From: Dokdonella sp.
Lineage (GTDB): Bacteria; Pseudomonadota; Gammaproteobacteria; Xanthomonadales; Rhodanobacteraceae
DNA length: 64,000 nucleotides
Reading direction: 5' to 3'
Assembly (NCBI RefSeq): GCF_019634845.1
Contig: NZ_JAHCAQ010000018.1
Coordinates: 20,769 to 84,768 of the forward strand
Positions 47,534-56,288 of the stretch are shown piece after piece (position 1 is the stretch's first letter; each line of letters begins with the position of its first letter). Below the pieces are notes generated by a model. It had not been told where the DNA came from. It searched no databases and saw nothing but the letters and a program-made list of their open reading frames with translations. A program made the translations under genes and the position numbers.

Positions 47534-48673
47534 TCATCGCAGGCCCCATCGGGCAAGCCATTGGACCGCGGCGAGGAATCGTTCGGGATGATTGAGGTCG
47601 GTCGGCTGCAGCGCGGCGCGCACTTGCTGCGGTGGCTGGCCCGTGCGCGCCGCGACGGCCGCGACCAGGTCTTCGCCATCGAGCGCCGCCAGTTGCGGCG
47701 CGTCGCGGCGCAACCGCGCATCGAAGGCGCGGCGCAGTGGCGCATACAGCGCGCTGGCCTTGCGCTCGCGGAACACGAATTCACCCGCGGCCTCGACATG
47801 CTCACGCAGCGCGCGCCGCGTGGTGGTGGCAGGCGGCAGCAGCGGACCGAAGCGGCGTGCGCGCAACCACAGCCAGGCCAGCAATGCGCAAGCGGCCGGC
47901 AGCAGCAGCGGCCAGCCGTACCGCAGCAGCAGCACATACAGTGGCGGCACGTCGCTGGCATAGACGAGATGGACACGCCCGCCGTGCAGCAACGGTGCGA
48001 GCACCTGCCAGGCGAGGTCGGTGTTGGCGCCCTTGTCGAGCGCGTCGTTGCGCAGGAAGCGAAGGGTGCCGGCGGCCGTCCACTGGCCATCGCCATGGTC
48101 ACGACCGACGAGGTAGTAGCCGCGCCCCGGTTCGCCCGCGAGCAGGTCGAACTCGTCCTCGTCGATGCCGGCGCGGGCCACCAGGGTGTCGAAGCACAAC
48201 GTCTGGCGTCCGTCCCGACCCGCTGCGGCCGCGGCTGGCGTCGCGCTCAACCGGAGGCATTGGCCAGCCTCGTCATCGAGCCTCAGGTCGAGCTGGTCGA
48301 CGAGCGCACCGGGACGCTCGCGCGCACCGGCGGGCAAGCCGAACAGCAGCGCACCACCGCCGTCCACCCACGCCAGCAGTGCCGCGACCTGATCGGCGCT
48401 GAGCGTGCGCACGTCACTGCCGAGCACGAGCGTGTCGCGCGGCCCGAGCGCCATCGCGGCAAGGTTGAGATTGGCGCGCGCCACGACCTCATGGCCGCTC
48501 GCGACCAATGCCTTCTTGAGCGCATACAGCGGGTTGTAAGCCGCCTCGCCACGCGGCGGCACGGGCACCTCGACTTCGACGCGTTCGTAACGCGCATACC
48601 ACCACGCCGCCAGCACGAGTGCGAGCAGCACGATGATGCCGCCGATGACGAGCCGCGTGGCGCGCGCGCTCAC
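47534..48673 (-). CDS. DUF4350 domain membrane protein
   Basis: This protein of about 379 residues has an N-terminal helix (about 8-28), a periplasmic-facing DUF4350 domain (NPLYALKKALVASGHEV to LLFGLPAG), and a second helix (about 245-268; YVLLLRYGWPLLLPAACALL). Cytosolic Arg-rich sequence follows. The GTG at 48673 overlaps the DUF4129 stop (GTGA); another GTG at 48712 would overlap by 43 bases and is less likely. DUF4350 genes recur in MoxR operons. Its biochemical role is unknown. Confidence 0.82.
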   Translation of the reverse strand: MSARATRLVIGGIIVLLALVLAAWWYARYERVEVEVPVPPRGEAAYNPLYALKKALVASGHEVVARANLNLAAMALGPRDTLVLGSDVRTLSADQVAALLAWVDGGGALLFGLPAGARERPGALVDQLDLRLDDEAGQCLRLSATPAAAAAGRDGRQTLCFDTLVARAGIDEDEFDLLAGEPGRGYYLVGRDHGDGQWTAAGTLRFLRNDALDKGANTDLAWQVLAPLLHGGRVHLVYASDVPPLYVLLLRYGWPLLLPAACALLAWLWLRARRFGPLLPPATTTRRALREHVEAAGEFVFRERKASALYAPLRRAFDARLRRDAPQLAALDGEDLVAAVAARTGQPPQQVRAALQPTDLNHPERFLAAVQWLARWGLR

Positions 48674-50343
48674 GTCGGCTCCGATGCGGCGGACCGGGGT
48701 GGTTGCTGCCACTGCAACAACAGGGCCTCGATCGCTTCAGGCGATGGCGGGCGCTGTGCGTAGGCGACCGCCTGCCAGGCACGCACGATGCCCGCGAACA
48801 GGCCGGCGTAGCGCGAGTCGGCAAGAGCGCGCGCATGACGCAGGCACAATGCCTCGGTGGCGCCCGGCGGCAGGGGCGCGCCCTGCACCTGCACCAGGCG
48901 CGCCACCGCCGCGCGATAGAACAGTGCCATCGCATCGCGCATGCGCCCAGCGGCCAGCAACTGGCGCACGGCCGCCACGATGTCGGCCGGCAACGGCGTG
49001 GCCGCATCGAGATCGTGCACGGTCGGCGCGGCATCCGGTTCGGCTGCGTGCCGCTGCGCGGTCAACTGCGGCAACCAGCGTCGCCAGTTGCTCACGAGCA
49101 CGGCCACGACGAGCGCTGCGATGATCCACAGGCCGTACTTGAACAGGAACCCGATGGCCGTACCGAGCGTGGCCGCCCACCTGGATGCCGCGCGTGCATC
49201 CTCGGGCTTGCCGCTGTTGCGCTCCTTCCAGGTGAACTCGCGGCGGGTGCGGCCCAGGTCGTCGCCGGCGTAGGCTTCGCGCACGCCGTCGGCGAACGCG
49301 CCGCCATCGTCACGCCAGCGTGCACCGAAGATGTCCCTGCCGGTGCGCACGGGCGGCTCGCTGCGCGACGCGGTGGCCGCGCCCTCGTGCGGCACCGCAG
49401 TCGCTGCTGCCGGCGCCAGCGGCGGCGCGGGTGCGTGGTCGGCCGCCTCGCCGCTGGGTCGCTCCGCGGTCGGAGTTGATGCCGCCGCGGCCTGCGCATC
49501 GGCAGTCGACGGCGGCACTGCTTGCGCCACGACCGGACCGGCGCCGAGCACCAACGCCAGCACCAACGCCAGTGCGGCACCGCCCGCAGCCAGCCGCGCG
49601 GCGATGCGGCGGAATGCCAGCTCGATGTCCCAGGCCTCGAGCTGCATGCGGCGATTGAGGTAGAGCCCGAATCCGGCGCCGACGTAGAACGGCTCGATGA
49701 TGCTGGTCGCAAGCCACATCACCAGGTTCAGCACCGCCTGGGCCCATGCCGGCGGCGCCACGAACAGCGTTTGCAGCATCGCCTTTGCCGACTCGTCGAA
49801 GAACTCCACCGGCACGAACATGAGTGCGAGCGCGATCAACGAGAAGTACAGCATCATCTCCAGGTTGGCGCCGATGAACGTCAGCATGATCGCGGTCGAG
49901 CCATCGCCGCGGCCGAGTACCGAGGCACGCTGGTGGCGGTGTTCGCCGCGCACGCCTTCGAGCAGGTCCACCGGCAGCAGCAATGCTCGCGCGGGATGCA
50001 GGCGCCGCCACAGCAGCCATGGTGCGATGCCGCGCCAGCCCCAACTGCGTTGGGCCGCCAACGTCGCGCGCAGGTTCGGCGCGGCGCCGAACACGCTGCG
50101 CGAGAGCACGAACAGCACGCTGCGATCGAATGCGGGCTTGAGCCACCACATCAGCAGCGGGGCCAGCCACAACCTGTCAAGCAGGCCAGCCAGCACGTTG
50201 AGCAGCAACCATACCGGCAGCGTGACCACCAACCAGGCGCCGAAGATGCGGCCAGCGTAGGCGCGCACCATGGCCAGACCGAGGTCGGTGGCTTCCCACG
50301 CCGAACGCGCGCGCAGGGCGATGCCCAGATCATCCACTCGCAT
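48670..50343 (-). CDS. DUF4129 domain membrane protein
   Basis: This protein of about 557 residues is polytopic at the N-terminus (hydrophobic stretches such as IFGAWLVVTLPVWLLLNVLA, and MLYFSLIALALMFVPVEFF). After an Ala/Pro-rich linker (about 290-370) comes a single helix (YGLWIIAALVVAVLVSNW). The C-terminal DUF4129 part (DAMALFYRAAVARLVQ; PGATEALCLRHARA) resembles transglutaminase-associated domains. Start candidates are 50343, 50355 and 50361, all overlapping the SpoIIM stop. I use 50343 (MRVDDLGIAL). It sits between SpoIIM and DUF4350 genes. Confidence 0.82.
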   Translation of the reverse strand: MRVDDLGIALRARSAWEATDLGLAMVRAYAGRIFGAWLVVTLPVWLLLNVLAGLLDRLWLAPLLMWWLKPAFDRSVLFVLSRSVFGAAPNLRATLAAQRSWGWRGIAPWLLWRRLHPARALLLPVDLLEGVRGEHRHQRASVLGRGDGSTAIMLTFIGANLEMMLYFSLIALALMFVPVEFFDESAKAMLQTLFVAPPAWAQAVLNLVMWLATSIIEPFYVGAGFGLYLNRRMQLEAWDIELAFRRIAARLAAGGAALALVLALVLGAGPVVAQAVPPSTADAQAAAASTPTAERPSGEAADHAPAPPLAPAAATAVPHEGAATASRSEPPVRTGRDIFGARWRDDGGAFADGVREAYAGDDLGRTRREFTWKERNSGKPEDARAASRWAATLGTAIGFLFKYGLWIIAALVVAVLVSNWRRWLPQLTAQRHAAEPDAAPTVHDLDAATPLPADIVAAVRQLLAAGRMRDAMALFYRAAVARLVQVQGAPLPPGATEALCLRHARALADSRYAGLFAGIVRAWQAVAYAQRPPSPEAIEALLLQWQQPPRSAASEPT

Positions 50344-51352
50344 CGGCACCGCCATCGGCATGCATTGGCGCAGGCGAGCGGCCGCCACGCCACAGCCACA
50401 GCAGGAGCAGCGACCACAGCGCCAGCCCGACCGCGTGCTTGAGCGTGCTCGGCAGCCACACGATCGACGACCAGTAGGCCTCGATGAAGGCGGCCAGCAC
50501 GAGCATCGCGAACACGCCCAGGACGAGCTTGGCGCCATCGACGCCGGCCTCGGCCAGCGCACGTGCGCGCGAGCGGCGCCCAGGCGCGAGCAAGGCCATG
50601 CCGATATGCAGGCCGGCGCCGCCGGCAATGACGATCGCCAGCAGTTCGGGGGCGGAATGGCCGGCGACGAAATCCCAGAACGGCCCGCCGTAGCCTATTG
50701 CGGTGAGGTGACCGGCCACGCCACCGATGATGATGCCGTTGAACACCAGCACGAACACCGCGCCGACACCGGCCAGCAGGCCACTGGCGAAGGTGCGGAA
50801 GCCGATGCTGACGTTGTTGAAGACATACACGCCGAACATCTGCAGGTCGGCGCCCCCGTCACGGCCGAGCCGGTCGGCGTGATGGAGCGGGTTGTACATG
50901 TTCTCGAACTGCGCGAGCTGGCGCGAATCGAACAGCGAATGGATCAGCTCGGGATGCCACTGCAACAGGATCGCGACCGCGATCAGCGGCACGAAGAACA
51001 ACGCCGCCGCGGCGGCCATGCAGGCCCCCTGCGCGCGCACCAGCCGCGGGAAGCCGGCGGCGAGGAAATCGAACAGCAGGCGCAGGCGCGGTGGCCGTGG
51101 CCGGTACAGCACCTGGTGGCCCCGCTGGGCCAGGCCGCGCAGGTCGGCCACCAGCTGCGTGCTGTAATCGCGACGTTCGGCCACCGCGAGTTGCTGGCAC
51201 AGGCGGCGCAGCGCCGACGGAAACTCACTCGCCGCCATGATCGTGTCGGCCTGCGCGCGCTGCTGGCGCTGGCGTGCCTGGCGTGCATCGAGCCAGTGCT
51301 CGAAGCGCGTCCATTCGGCGCCATGGCGGGCCTGGAACGCCTCCTGCTTCAT
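50330..51352 (-). CDS. SpoIIM family (stage II sporulation protein M-like) membrane protein
   Basis: This 340-residue protein has a cytoplasmic N-terminus (MKQEAFQARHGAEWTRFEHW) and about five membrane helices. The signature NPLHHADRLG-type segment and GVYVFNNVSIGFRTFASGLL, then FNGIIIGGVAGHL, are typical of SpoIIM/DUF95 proteins. There is no sporulation link in gammaproteobacteria; they occur with RDD and MoxR genes. The ATG overlaps the stop of the RDD gene (ATGA at 51349-51352), which sets the start. The frame continues upstream but lacks support. Confidence 0.9.
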   Translation of the reverse strand: MKQEAFQARHGAEWTRFEHWLDARQARQRQQRAQADTIMAASEFPSALRRLCQQLAVAERRDYSTQLVADLRGLAQRGHQVLYRPRPPRLRLLFDFLAAGFPRLVRAQGACMAAAAALFFVPLIAVAILLQWHPELIHSLFDSRQLAQFENMYNPLHHADRLGRDGGADLQMFGVYVFNNVSIGFRTFASGLLAGVGAVFVLVFNGIIIGGVAGHLTAIGYGGPFWDFVAGHSAPELLAIVIAGGAGLHIGMALLAPGRRSRARALAEAGVDGAKLVLGVFAMLVLAAFIEAYWSSIVWLPSTLKHAVGLALWSLLLLWLWRGGRSPAPMHADGGADASG

Positions 51353-52029
51353 GCCCGCCCCACGTAGGCGGTCGCCATGCCGTGCAGGCGTTGCACCGCA
51401 ACGGTACCCTGCGCCTGGGTGAGCTGGCCGAGCAGTCCGGCCAGCTCCTGCTGGCGCTCGGGCGTGAGCTGGGCGCTGCGCTCGGCGAATTCGATGATCG
51501 CGGCGCGCTCGGCCGGTCGCAGCGCCAACGGCGCCACCAGCGCCGGCGTGGGCGGCAGCGCGCCGGCGCGCAGCGGCGCACCCGCGTACACCACCAGCGT
51601 GCGCGCGACGAGGTCGCCGATGCGCCGACCCTGGCGATCGGTAAGGCTCGCCACCAGGCCAAAGCCATAGCACAGCGGCATCATGTCGACCACGCGCAAC
51701 AGGTTGCGCACGATCGAAGCGAGCCAGGTCACCGGGGTCCCGTTGGCGTTGACCACACGCAGGCGCATCACGCGCTTGCCCGGTGTCTGGCCGTCACGCA
51801 GTACCTCGAACAGCACCGGGTACAGCCACCACAGTGCAAACAGTACGAGCAGATACAGGCCGATGCCACTCGCGCCGAGCGCACCCAGTGCGGTGGCGGC
51901 GATGAACGCCGCTGCGAAGCGGATCATGAAATCGAGTGCCCACGCGCAGGCGCGCGGCAAGGCGCCGGCGCTGCGCAACTGCAGCGCGATGCCCTCGGGG
52001 GTCTCGACCACGGCCAGCGTGTCGATCAT
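51349..52029 (-). CDS. RDD family membrane protein (first copy)
   Basis: This 226-residue protein has two to three membrane helices. The N-terminal RDD motif region is APRACAWALDFMIRFAAAF (Arg, Asp, Asp spaced as in RDD proteins). The second conserved block is DGQTPGKRVMRLRVVNANGT, where GKR is typical. A cytoplasmic tail includes RPAERAAIIEFAERSAQL. RDD proteins are of unknown or transport-related role. It begins 13 bases after the other RDD gene and overlaps SpoIIM by ATGA. Confidence 0.88.
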   Translation of the reverse strand: MIDTLAVVETPEGIALQLRSAGALPRACAWALDFMIRFAAAFIAATALGALGASGIGLYLLVLFALWWLYPVLFEVLRDGQTPGKRVMRLRVVNANGTPVTWLASIVRNLLRVVDMMPLCYGFGLVASLTDRQGRRIGDLVARTLVVYAGAPLRAGALPPTPALVAPLALRPAERAAIIEFAERSAQLTPERQQELAGLLGQLTQAQGTVAVQRLHGMATAYVGRA

Positions 52030-52042
52030 CGACAGCGGCCGA

Positions 52043-52588
52043 TCAGGTCGTCTTGACGACCATCGTGTCGGCGATGAGATCGTGCAGGCAACGACGATCC
52101 TCGCGGAAGATCAGCAGGGGATCGGCCAGCATGACCAGCCAGCCGACCAGCGGGATCGCGCCGAGCAAGCCCACCGGCACATAGCGCGCGAAGATGATGC
52201 GCAACAGGCCGCAGCGCTCGCCGCTCGTGCGCACGATGCGCACCTTGAGCAGGCGCTTGCCGATGGTCTGGCCATGGCGGTGCAGCCAGATCAGGTTGAC
52301 CACCAGCACGCCCAGCGCATACAGGCCGAACACGGTCATGCCGATCGTGAAACCAAGCCCCGGAGCGCGCGTCCCGCCCTCGGCCGTGGCTCCAGCCGCA
52401 AACGGCAGCACGATCGCCAACAGGATTGCCGGGATCGCGATGACCGCGGTGTCGAGCAGGTAGGCACCGAGCCGGATCACGCGCTCGGCCAGTTCCAGCG
52501 AGTCGTCGCTGACGACGTCCTGCACGCGCGCGCTCGGCGCGGCGTAGGGATTGTGTGGTCGCGGTGGCGGTGGCGGTGCGGACGACAT
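52043..52588 (-). CDS. RDD family membrane protein (second copy), operon head
   Basis: This 181-residue protein starts with a Pro-rich cytoplasmic segment (SSAPPPPPRPHNPYAAPSA). It then carries the RDD fold: LAERVIRLGAYLLDTAVIAI, helix 2 (VFGLYALGVLVVNLIWL) and HGQTIGKRLLKVRIVRTSGE. CLHDLIADTMVV closes the domain. AAGGGGAGA precedes the ATG at 52588, which is the first gene of the eight-gene minus-strand operon. The two RDD proteins share layout but little identity. Confidence 0.88.
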   Translation of the reverse strand: MSSAPPPPPRPHNPYAAPSARVQDVVSDDSLELAERVIRLGAYLLDTAVIAIPAILLAIVLPFAAGATAEGGTRAPGLGFTIGMTVFGLYALGVLVVNLIWLHRHGQTIGKRLLKVRIVRTSGERCGLLRIIFARYVPVGLLGAIPLVGWLVMLADPLLIFREDRRCLHDLIADTMVVKTT

Positions 52589-52847
52589 GACGATCTCCCC
52601 TTGAACGATTGGTGGTGGCAACGGCGGCGCCCGCGCCGATCGCATTGGGCACCGCGCTGGCGCAACGGGCAGGCACTGTAACCGGCGCCACGCGGAGATC
52701 ACAAATAACCGCTGCGCCGCCGCGCGCAGCACACGCGCATATGCGATCGGGCGCCAGCGGGAGCGCCGCGCCGGGTGGATCGGACGCTGCATGGCCGGCA
52801 GGCCATGCTGCACTCGAGCCCCTGTCATCAGTCATGCCTCGCCACGG

Positions 52848-52875
52848 TTGACAGGGGCAAAACTGGTGTTATAGT
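52848..52875 (+). promoter_or_regulatory. Sigma-70 promoter of the GntR/ABC operon
   Basis: A perfect TTGACA -35 (52848-52853) and TATAGT -10 (52870-52875) are separated by 16 bases. They are 41 bases before the ATG of the first gene. This is the closest match to the sigma-70 consensus in the window. Confidence 0.85.
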
Positions 52876-52887
52876 TCGCTACAACAC
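52866..52887 (+). promoter_or_regulatory. 22-bp inverted repeat over the -10 box, likely GntR operator
   Basis: GTGTT-A-TAG-TTCG-CTA-C-AACAC is a dyad with eight paired bases per arm and one mismatch per arm. It covers the -10 element. A GntR gene of the YtrA type is two genes downstream, so autoregulation by this site is inferred. Confidence 0.6.
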
Positions 52888-52916
52888 TACTTCATCAAGC
52901 GCCGACGGAGGCCGCC

Positions 52917-53336
52917 ATGACCACGCTGCATCGCTACCATGACCTGCTCCACACCGCTTCGCGCCTGCCGACGCACGTGCTGCGCACGATGCTGGTGCTG
53001 GCCGCCCTGGCCGGAACCGGCCTCACCCTCGGCGCGCTGTCGCTGGAAATGAGCCCGACCGGCCCGACCGAACTGGCGCCTGCCGCCACCCCGGCCCTGC
53101 GCTCGACCACCGCCCAGTCCGACCTGCCGACGGTCACGCTCGACACCGTGACCGTGCGCGCCAGCGACGCCGGCGCCGCCGCCCGCAGCACTGCGGGCAG
53201 CAACGGCACCGCCACCCGCCCGCGCACCGCGTCCGCCAATGTTGCCGGCGACTTCGTGCGCCGTGCCGCCGGCTCGGCGCTGACCATGCCCTACTACTCG
53301 TTCGCCAAGCCACTGCGCGCCTCGATCGAGGAGTGA
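52917..53336 (+). CDS. Single-span membrane protein of unknown function, head of the GntR/ABC operon
   Basis: This 139-residue protein has one predicted helix (about 22-42; LRTMLVLAALAGTGLTLGAL) after a short basic N-terminus, so the bulk would be periplasmic. The exposed part is Ala/Thr/Ser-rich, with LPTVTLDTVTVRAS, which resembles the start of TonB-dependent receptor plugs, without other receptor features. CGGAGG precedes the ATG. It is the first gene after the sigma-70 promoter and precedes the GntR gene by 5 bases. I do not recognise the family. Confidence 0.75.
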   Translation: MTTLHRYHDLLHTASRLPTHVLRTMLVLAALAGTGLTLGALSLEMSPTGPTELAPAATPALRSTTAQSDLPTVTLDTVTVRASDAGAAARSTAGSNGTATRPRTASANVAGDFVRRAAGSALTMPYYSFAKPLRASIEE

Positions 53337-53341
53337 TCGCG

Positions 53342-53710
53342 ATGAGCATCACCTGGAACGACTCGACGCCGATCTATCGCCAGTTGCGCGACCGCGTGGT
53401 GGCGATGATCCTCGACGGCGTCCTGAAACCCGGCGACGCATTGCCGTCGGTGCGCCAGGTGGCAGGCGATTTCCAGATCAATCCGATCACCGTTTCCAAG
53501 GCCTACCAGGAATTGGTCGACGAGGTGCTGGTGGAAAAGCGGCGCGGGTTGGGCATGTATGTGACCGACGGTGCGCGCGCGGCGCTGCTCAAGTCCGAGC
53601 GCGAACACTTCCTGCGCAACGAATGGCCGCCGTTGCGCGAACGCCTCGCGCGACTGGGCCTCGACCTCAAGCAACTGCTGGCCGAGTCCAGCGAGGATCC
53701 CCAGCCATGA
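53342..53710 (+). CDS. GntR family transcriptional regulator, YtrA type
   Basis: This 122-residue repressor has a winged helix (about 5-75; TPIYRQLRDRVVAMILDG, then GDALPSVRQVAGDFQINPIT) and only a short C-terminal helical tail, as in the YtrA subfamily that controls ABC transporters. There is no large effector domain. The start follows GAGGAGTG; an ATG 9 bases earlier gives a slightly longer form. The ABC ATPase gene overlaps its stop (ATGA). It is expected to bind the dyad at 52866-52887. Confidence 0.92.
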   Translation: MSITWNDSTPIYRQLRDRVVAMILDGVLKPGDALPSVRQVAGDFQINPITVSKAYQELVDEVLVEKRRGLGMYVTDGARAALLKSEREHFLRNEWPPLRERLARLGLDLKQLLAESSEDPQP

Positions 53711-54564
53711 CCACGCTCGTCCAGGCCCGCCACCTGCGCAAGACCTACGGCACCACCCGTGCGCTCGATGACGTCAGCTTCGACATCGAAGCCGGCCGCA
53801 TCGTCGGCCTGATCGGCCCCAATGGCGCCGGCAAGACCACTGCACTCAAGGCAATCCTCGGCCTGACCGACTTCGAAGGCGAACTCACCGTCAACGGCGT
53901 CGACCCCCGCAAGGACCGCGCCCGGCTGATGGAAGACGTGTGCTTCATCGCCGACGTCGCGGTGTTGCCGCGCTGGCTGCGGGTGCGCGAGGCGATTGAT
54001 TTCGTGGCGGCGGTGCATCCGCGTTTTTCGCGCGACAAGTGCATGGCCTTCCTCGCCCACACCAAACTGACCCCGCACATGCGCGTGCGCGAGCTCTCCA
54101 AGGGCATGATCGTGCAACTGCACCTGGCGCTCGTGATGGCAATCGACGCCCGCCTGCTCGTGCTCGACGAGCCCACGCTCGGGCTCGATATCCTGTACCG
54201 CAAATCGTTCTACGAATCGCTGCTGGGCGATTATTTCGACGAGGACAAGACCATCCTCGTCACCACCCACCAGATCGAGGAGGTTGAGCACATCCTCACC
54301 GACCTCATGTTCATCCGCGGCGGCCAGCTCGTGCTGTCGGCCACGATGGATGCGATCGGCGAACGCTACGTCGAGGTGATGGTCAACCCCGACCGGATCG
54401 ATGCCGCGCGCGCGCTCGGCCCGCTGAGCGAACGCCAGATCTTCGGCAAATCGATCATGTTGTTCGATGGCGTCGCGCCGGCGCGACTGGCCGAACTGGG
54501 CGAACTGCACAAACCGAGCGTGGCCGATCTGTTCGTCGCCACCATGAAAGGGACCTACGCATGA
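53707..54564 (+). CDS. ABC transporter ATPase, YtrB-like
   Basis: This 285-residue nucleotide-binding subunit has Walker A GPNGAGKTT (37-45), the degenerate signature LSKGMIVQLHLALVMA, and Walker B LLVLDEPTLGLD. An H-loop is in VTTHQIEEVEH. The ATG overlaps the GntR stop (ATGA at 53707-53710). It pairs with the permease encoded directly downstream, again with an overlap. Such systems in this order respond to envelope stress or peptide antibiotics in other bacteria, which is only a hint here. Confidence 0.93.
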   Translation: MTTLVQARHLRKTYGTTRALDDVSFDIEAGRIVGLIGPNGAGKTTALKAILGLTDFEGELTVNGVDPRKDRARLMEDVCFIADVAVLPRWLRVREAIDFVAAVHPRFSRDKCMAFLAHTKLTPHMRVRELSKGMIVQLHLALVMAIDARLLVLDEPTLGLDILYRKSFYESLLGDYFDEDKTILVTTHQIEEVEHILTDLMFIRGGQLVLSATMDAIGERYVEVMVNPDRIDAARALGPLSERQIFGKSIMLFDGVAPARLAELGELHKPSVADLFVATMKGTYA

Positions 54565-55535
54565 ACAAGCTGCCCATCCTGCTCAAGCGCGAGTACTGGG
54601 AACACCGCGGTGGCTTCCTGTGGACGCCGGTATGGATCAGCGGAGTGATCCTCGGGTTGACCGTACTGGGCATGATCGCCGCCGAGGTGTTTCGCGCGCG
54701 CGCCCATGTGCAGATCGCCGGCATGTCGCTCGACGCCATGCGCGCCAGCATCGGCAGCAGGGACTTTGCCGACGCCGGCCGTGCCTTCGACGCGGCGCAG
54801 TTCATGTTCGTGACGATCCCCTGCGTCGCGCTGTTCTTCGTGCTGTTCTTCTATCTGCTGGGCGCGTTGTACGACGATCGCCGCGACCGCAGCGTGCTGT
54901 TCTGGAAATCGTTGCCGGTGTCGGATAGCGCCACCGTGCTGTCCAAGGCGCTGACCGCGATGCTGGTCGCGCCCGCGATCGTGCTGGTGGTGGCTACGCT
55001 CGCCTACTTCGTGTTCGTCATTCTCGTGGCGGCCTGGCTGGCGCTGCATGGCCTCAACGTGCTGCCCGCGCTGGCCGCCTCGCATCCACTGCGTACGCTG
55101 TGGCGCCTGGCGCTGACGATCCCGCTCGATGCACTGTGGGCGCTGCCTACCGTCGGTTGGCTGCTGTTCTGGTCAGCGTGGGTGCGCAGCAAGCCGTTTC
55201 TGTGGGCGGTCATGGTGCCGCTGCTGGTGGTGTTTGCGAACTGGTGGATCGGCGTGCTCGGGGCACCGAACTTCAGTGGCACGCTCGACCTCATGCGCAT
55301 GGCCGGGCGCCTGCTGCTGGGCGTCATGCCCGCTGGCTGGATGGGGATCGAAAACGGCGGCATGCGGCAAATGATCGTGCACGCGGGCAGCAGCGACGAT
55401 GGCGGCCTGTTGCACCCGGCGCGGCTGCTGGCCAGCGCAACATCACTCGAACTGTGGCTCGGCGTCGTGGCCGGTCTGGTCCTGGTCGGCGCCGCGATCT
55501 GGGCGCGCGGCCGACGCATCGATACCTCGGTCTGA
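54561..55535 (+). CDS. ABC transporter permease
   Basis: This 324-residue protein has six predicted helices: about residues 20-42, 80-105, 133-158, 185-210, 215-233 and 290-315. The ABC-2-type pattern PVWISGVILGLTVLGMIAAE starts the first. A large extracytoplasmic loop lies between helices 1 and 2 (about 43-80). It overlaps the ATPase by ATGA. It is the membrane part of the GntR-controlled transporter. Confidence 0.9.
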   Translation: MNKLPILLKREYWEHRGGFLWTPVWISGVILGLTVLGMIAAEVFRARAHVQIAGMSLDAMRASIGSRDFADAGRAFDAAQFMFVTIPCVALFFVLFFYLLGALYDDRRDRSVLFWKSLPVSDSATVLSKALTAMLVAPAIVLVVATLAYFVFVILVAAWLALHGLNVLPALAASHPLRTLWRLALTIPLDALWALPTVGWLLFWSAWVRSKPFLWAVMVPLLVVFANWWIGVLGAPNFSGTLDLMRMAGRLLLGVMPAGWMGIENGGMRQMIVHAGSSDDGGLLHPARLLASATSLELWLGVVAGLVLVGAAIWARGRRIDTSV

Positions 55536-55557
55536 GCCTTGCGCACTGGAGTACTGC

Positions 55558-56103
55558 ATGAACCTGCCAATCCGTCACGGCGCGGCTCTGGTCGCACTCA
55601 CCCTCGCCACGGCGCTGGGCGCCTGCAGCCACGAGGATGTCTCGTTCCGCCATTTCCGCGTCGTCGATGCGACCCATGTCGCCCTCTACTCGCGCACGGC
55701 GCCGATGGCGATCCTGGCCGACGATGGCAGTCTGTCGATCGACGCCAGGCCGGTGCCGCTCGAACCTGCGCAGCAGGCGCAGCTCAAGGACTTCCACACC
55801 CGGATCCGCACCCTCATGGATGACGCGCTGGCCACCGGCAGAGCGGGCGTGGCGACCGCCACGACCGCGCTGGGCGCGGTCGCCAGTGGCCTTGCCAGCG
55901 GCGATCCCGACAGCATCGGTCGCAAGGTCGACGCCAAGGCGGCCGAGGTCGATGCCGCGGCGGCACGCATCTGCGTCGACCTGGCGCGACTGCGCGCGCA
56001 GCAGCAGACGATTGCGACCGGCCTGCCCGCCTTCGCGCCGTATGCAGGCATCACCGCCGACGAGGTCGCCAGCTGCACGGGCCGGCAGTCGCAGCGGCCA
56101 TGA
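55558..56103 (+). CDS. Lipoprotein of the DUF2884/YggN-like type
   Basis: This 181-residue protein has a lipobox (LATALGAC, Cys23) after a basic start. The mature part begins HEDVSFRHFRVVDATHVALY and includes GSLSIDARPVPLEPAQQAQL. That layout resembles YggN/DUF2884 proteins, though shorter than those. A helical Ala-rich part follows. An ACTGGAGT site precedes the ATG, with a 22-base gap after the permease, so it may be the last gene of the transporter operon. Function is unknown. Confidence 0.75.
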   Translation: MNLPIRHGAALVALTLATALGACSHEDVSFRHFRVVDATHVALYSRTAPMAILADDGSLSIDARPVPLEPAQQAQLKDFHTRIRTLMDDALATGRAGVATATTALGAVASGLASGDPDSIGRKVDAKAAEVDAAAARICVDLARLRAQQQTIATGLPAFAPYAGITADEVASCTGRQSQRP

Positions 56104-56288
56104 CCGCGCAAGGGCCGCTCAAGCGGCCCCGACGACGCATCGATCCTGCCTGATCACCCTCGCCGCGCGCGGCCGCCTGCGCGGAATTCACGACGGTGCG
56201 GCCCGCGCGCGGGGCCGCGGCAAAAGCCCCGGCACGCCGGGGTGCCGCGCGCGGCGACCGCCCCGGCAACGCGCCCGTCCAGCGACGG

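Larger units (their letters stand above)
52589..52916. other. 328-base divergent intergenic region
   Basis: It separates the MoxR operon (minus) from the GntR/ABC operon (plus). The right-hand promoter and dyad at 52848-52887 are listed separately. I could not find a convincing -10/-35 for the RDD side. No ORF with a ribosome site is seen. Confidence 0.5.
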
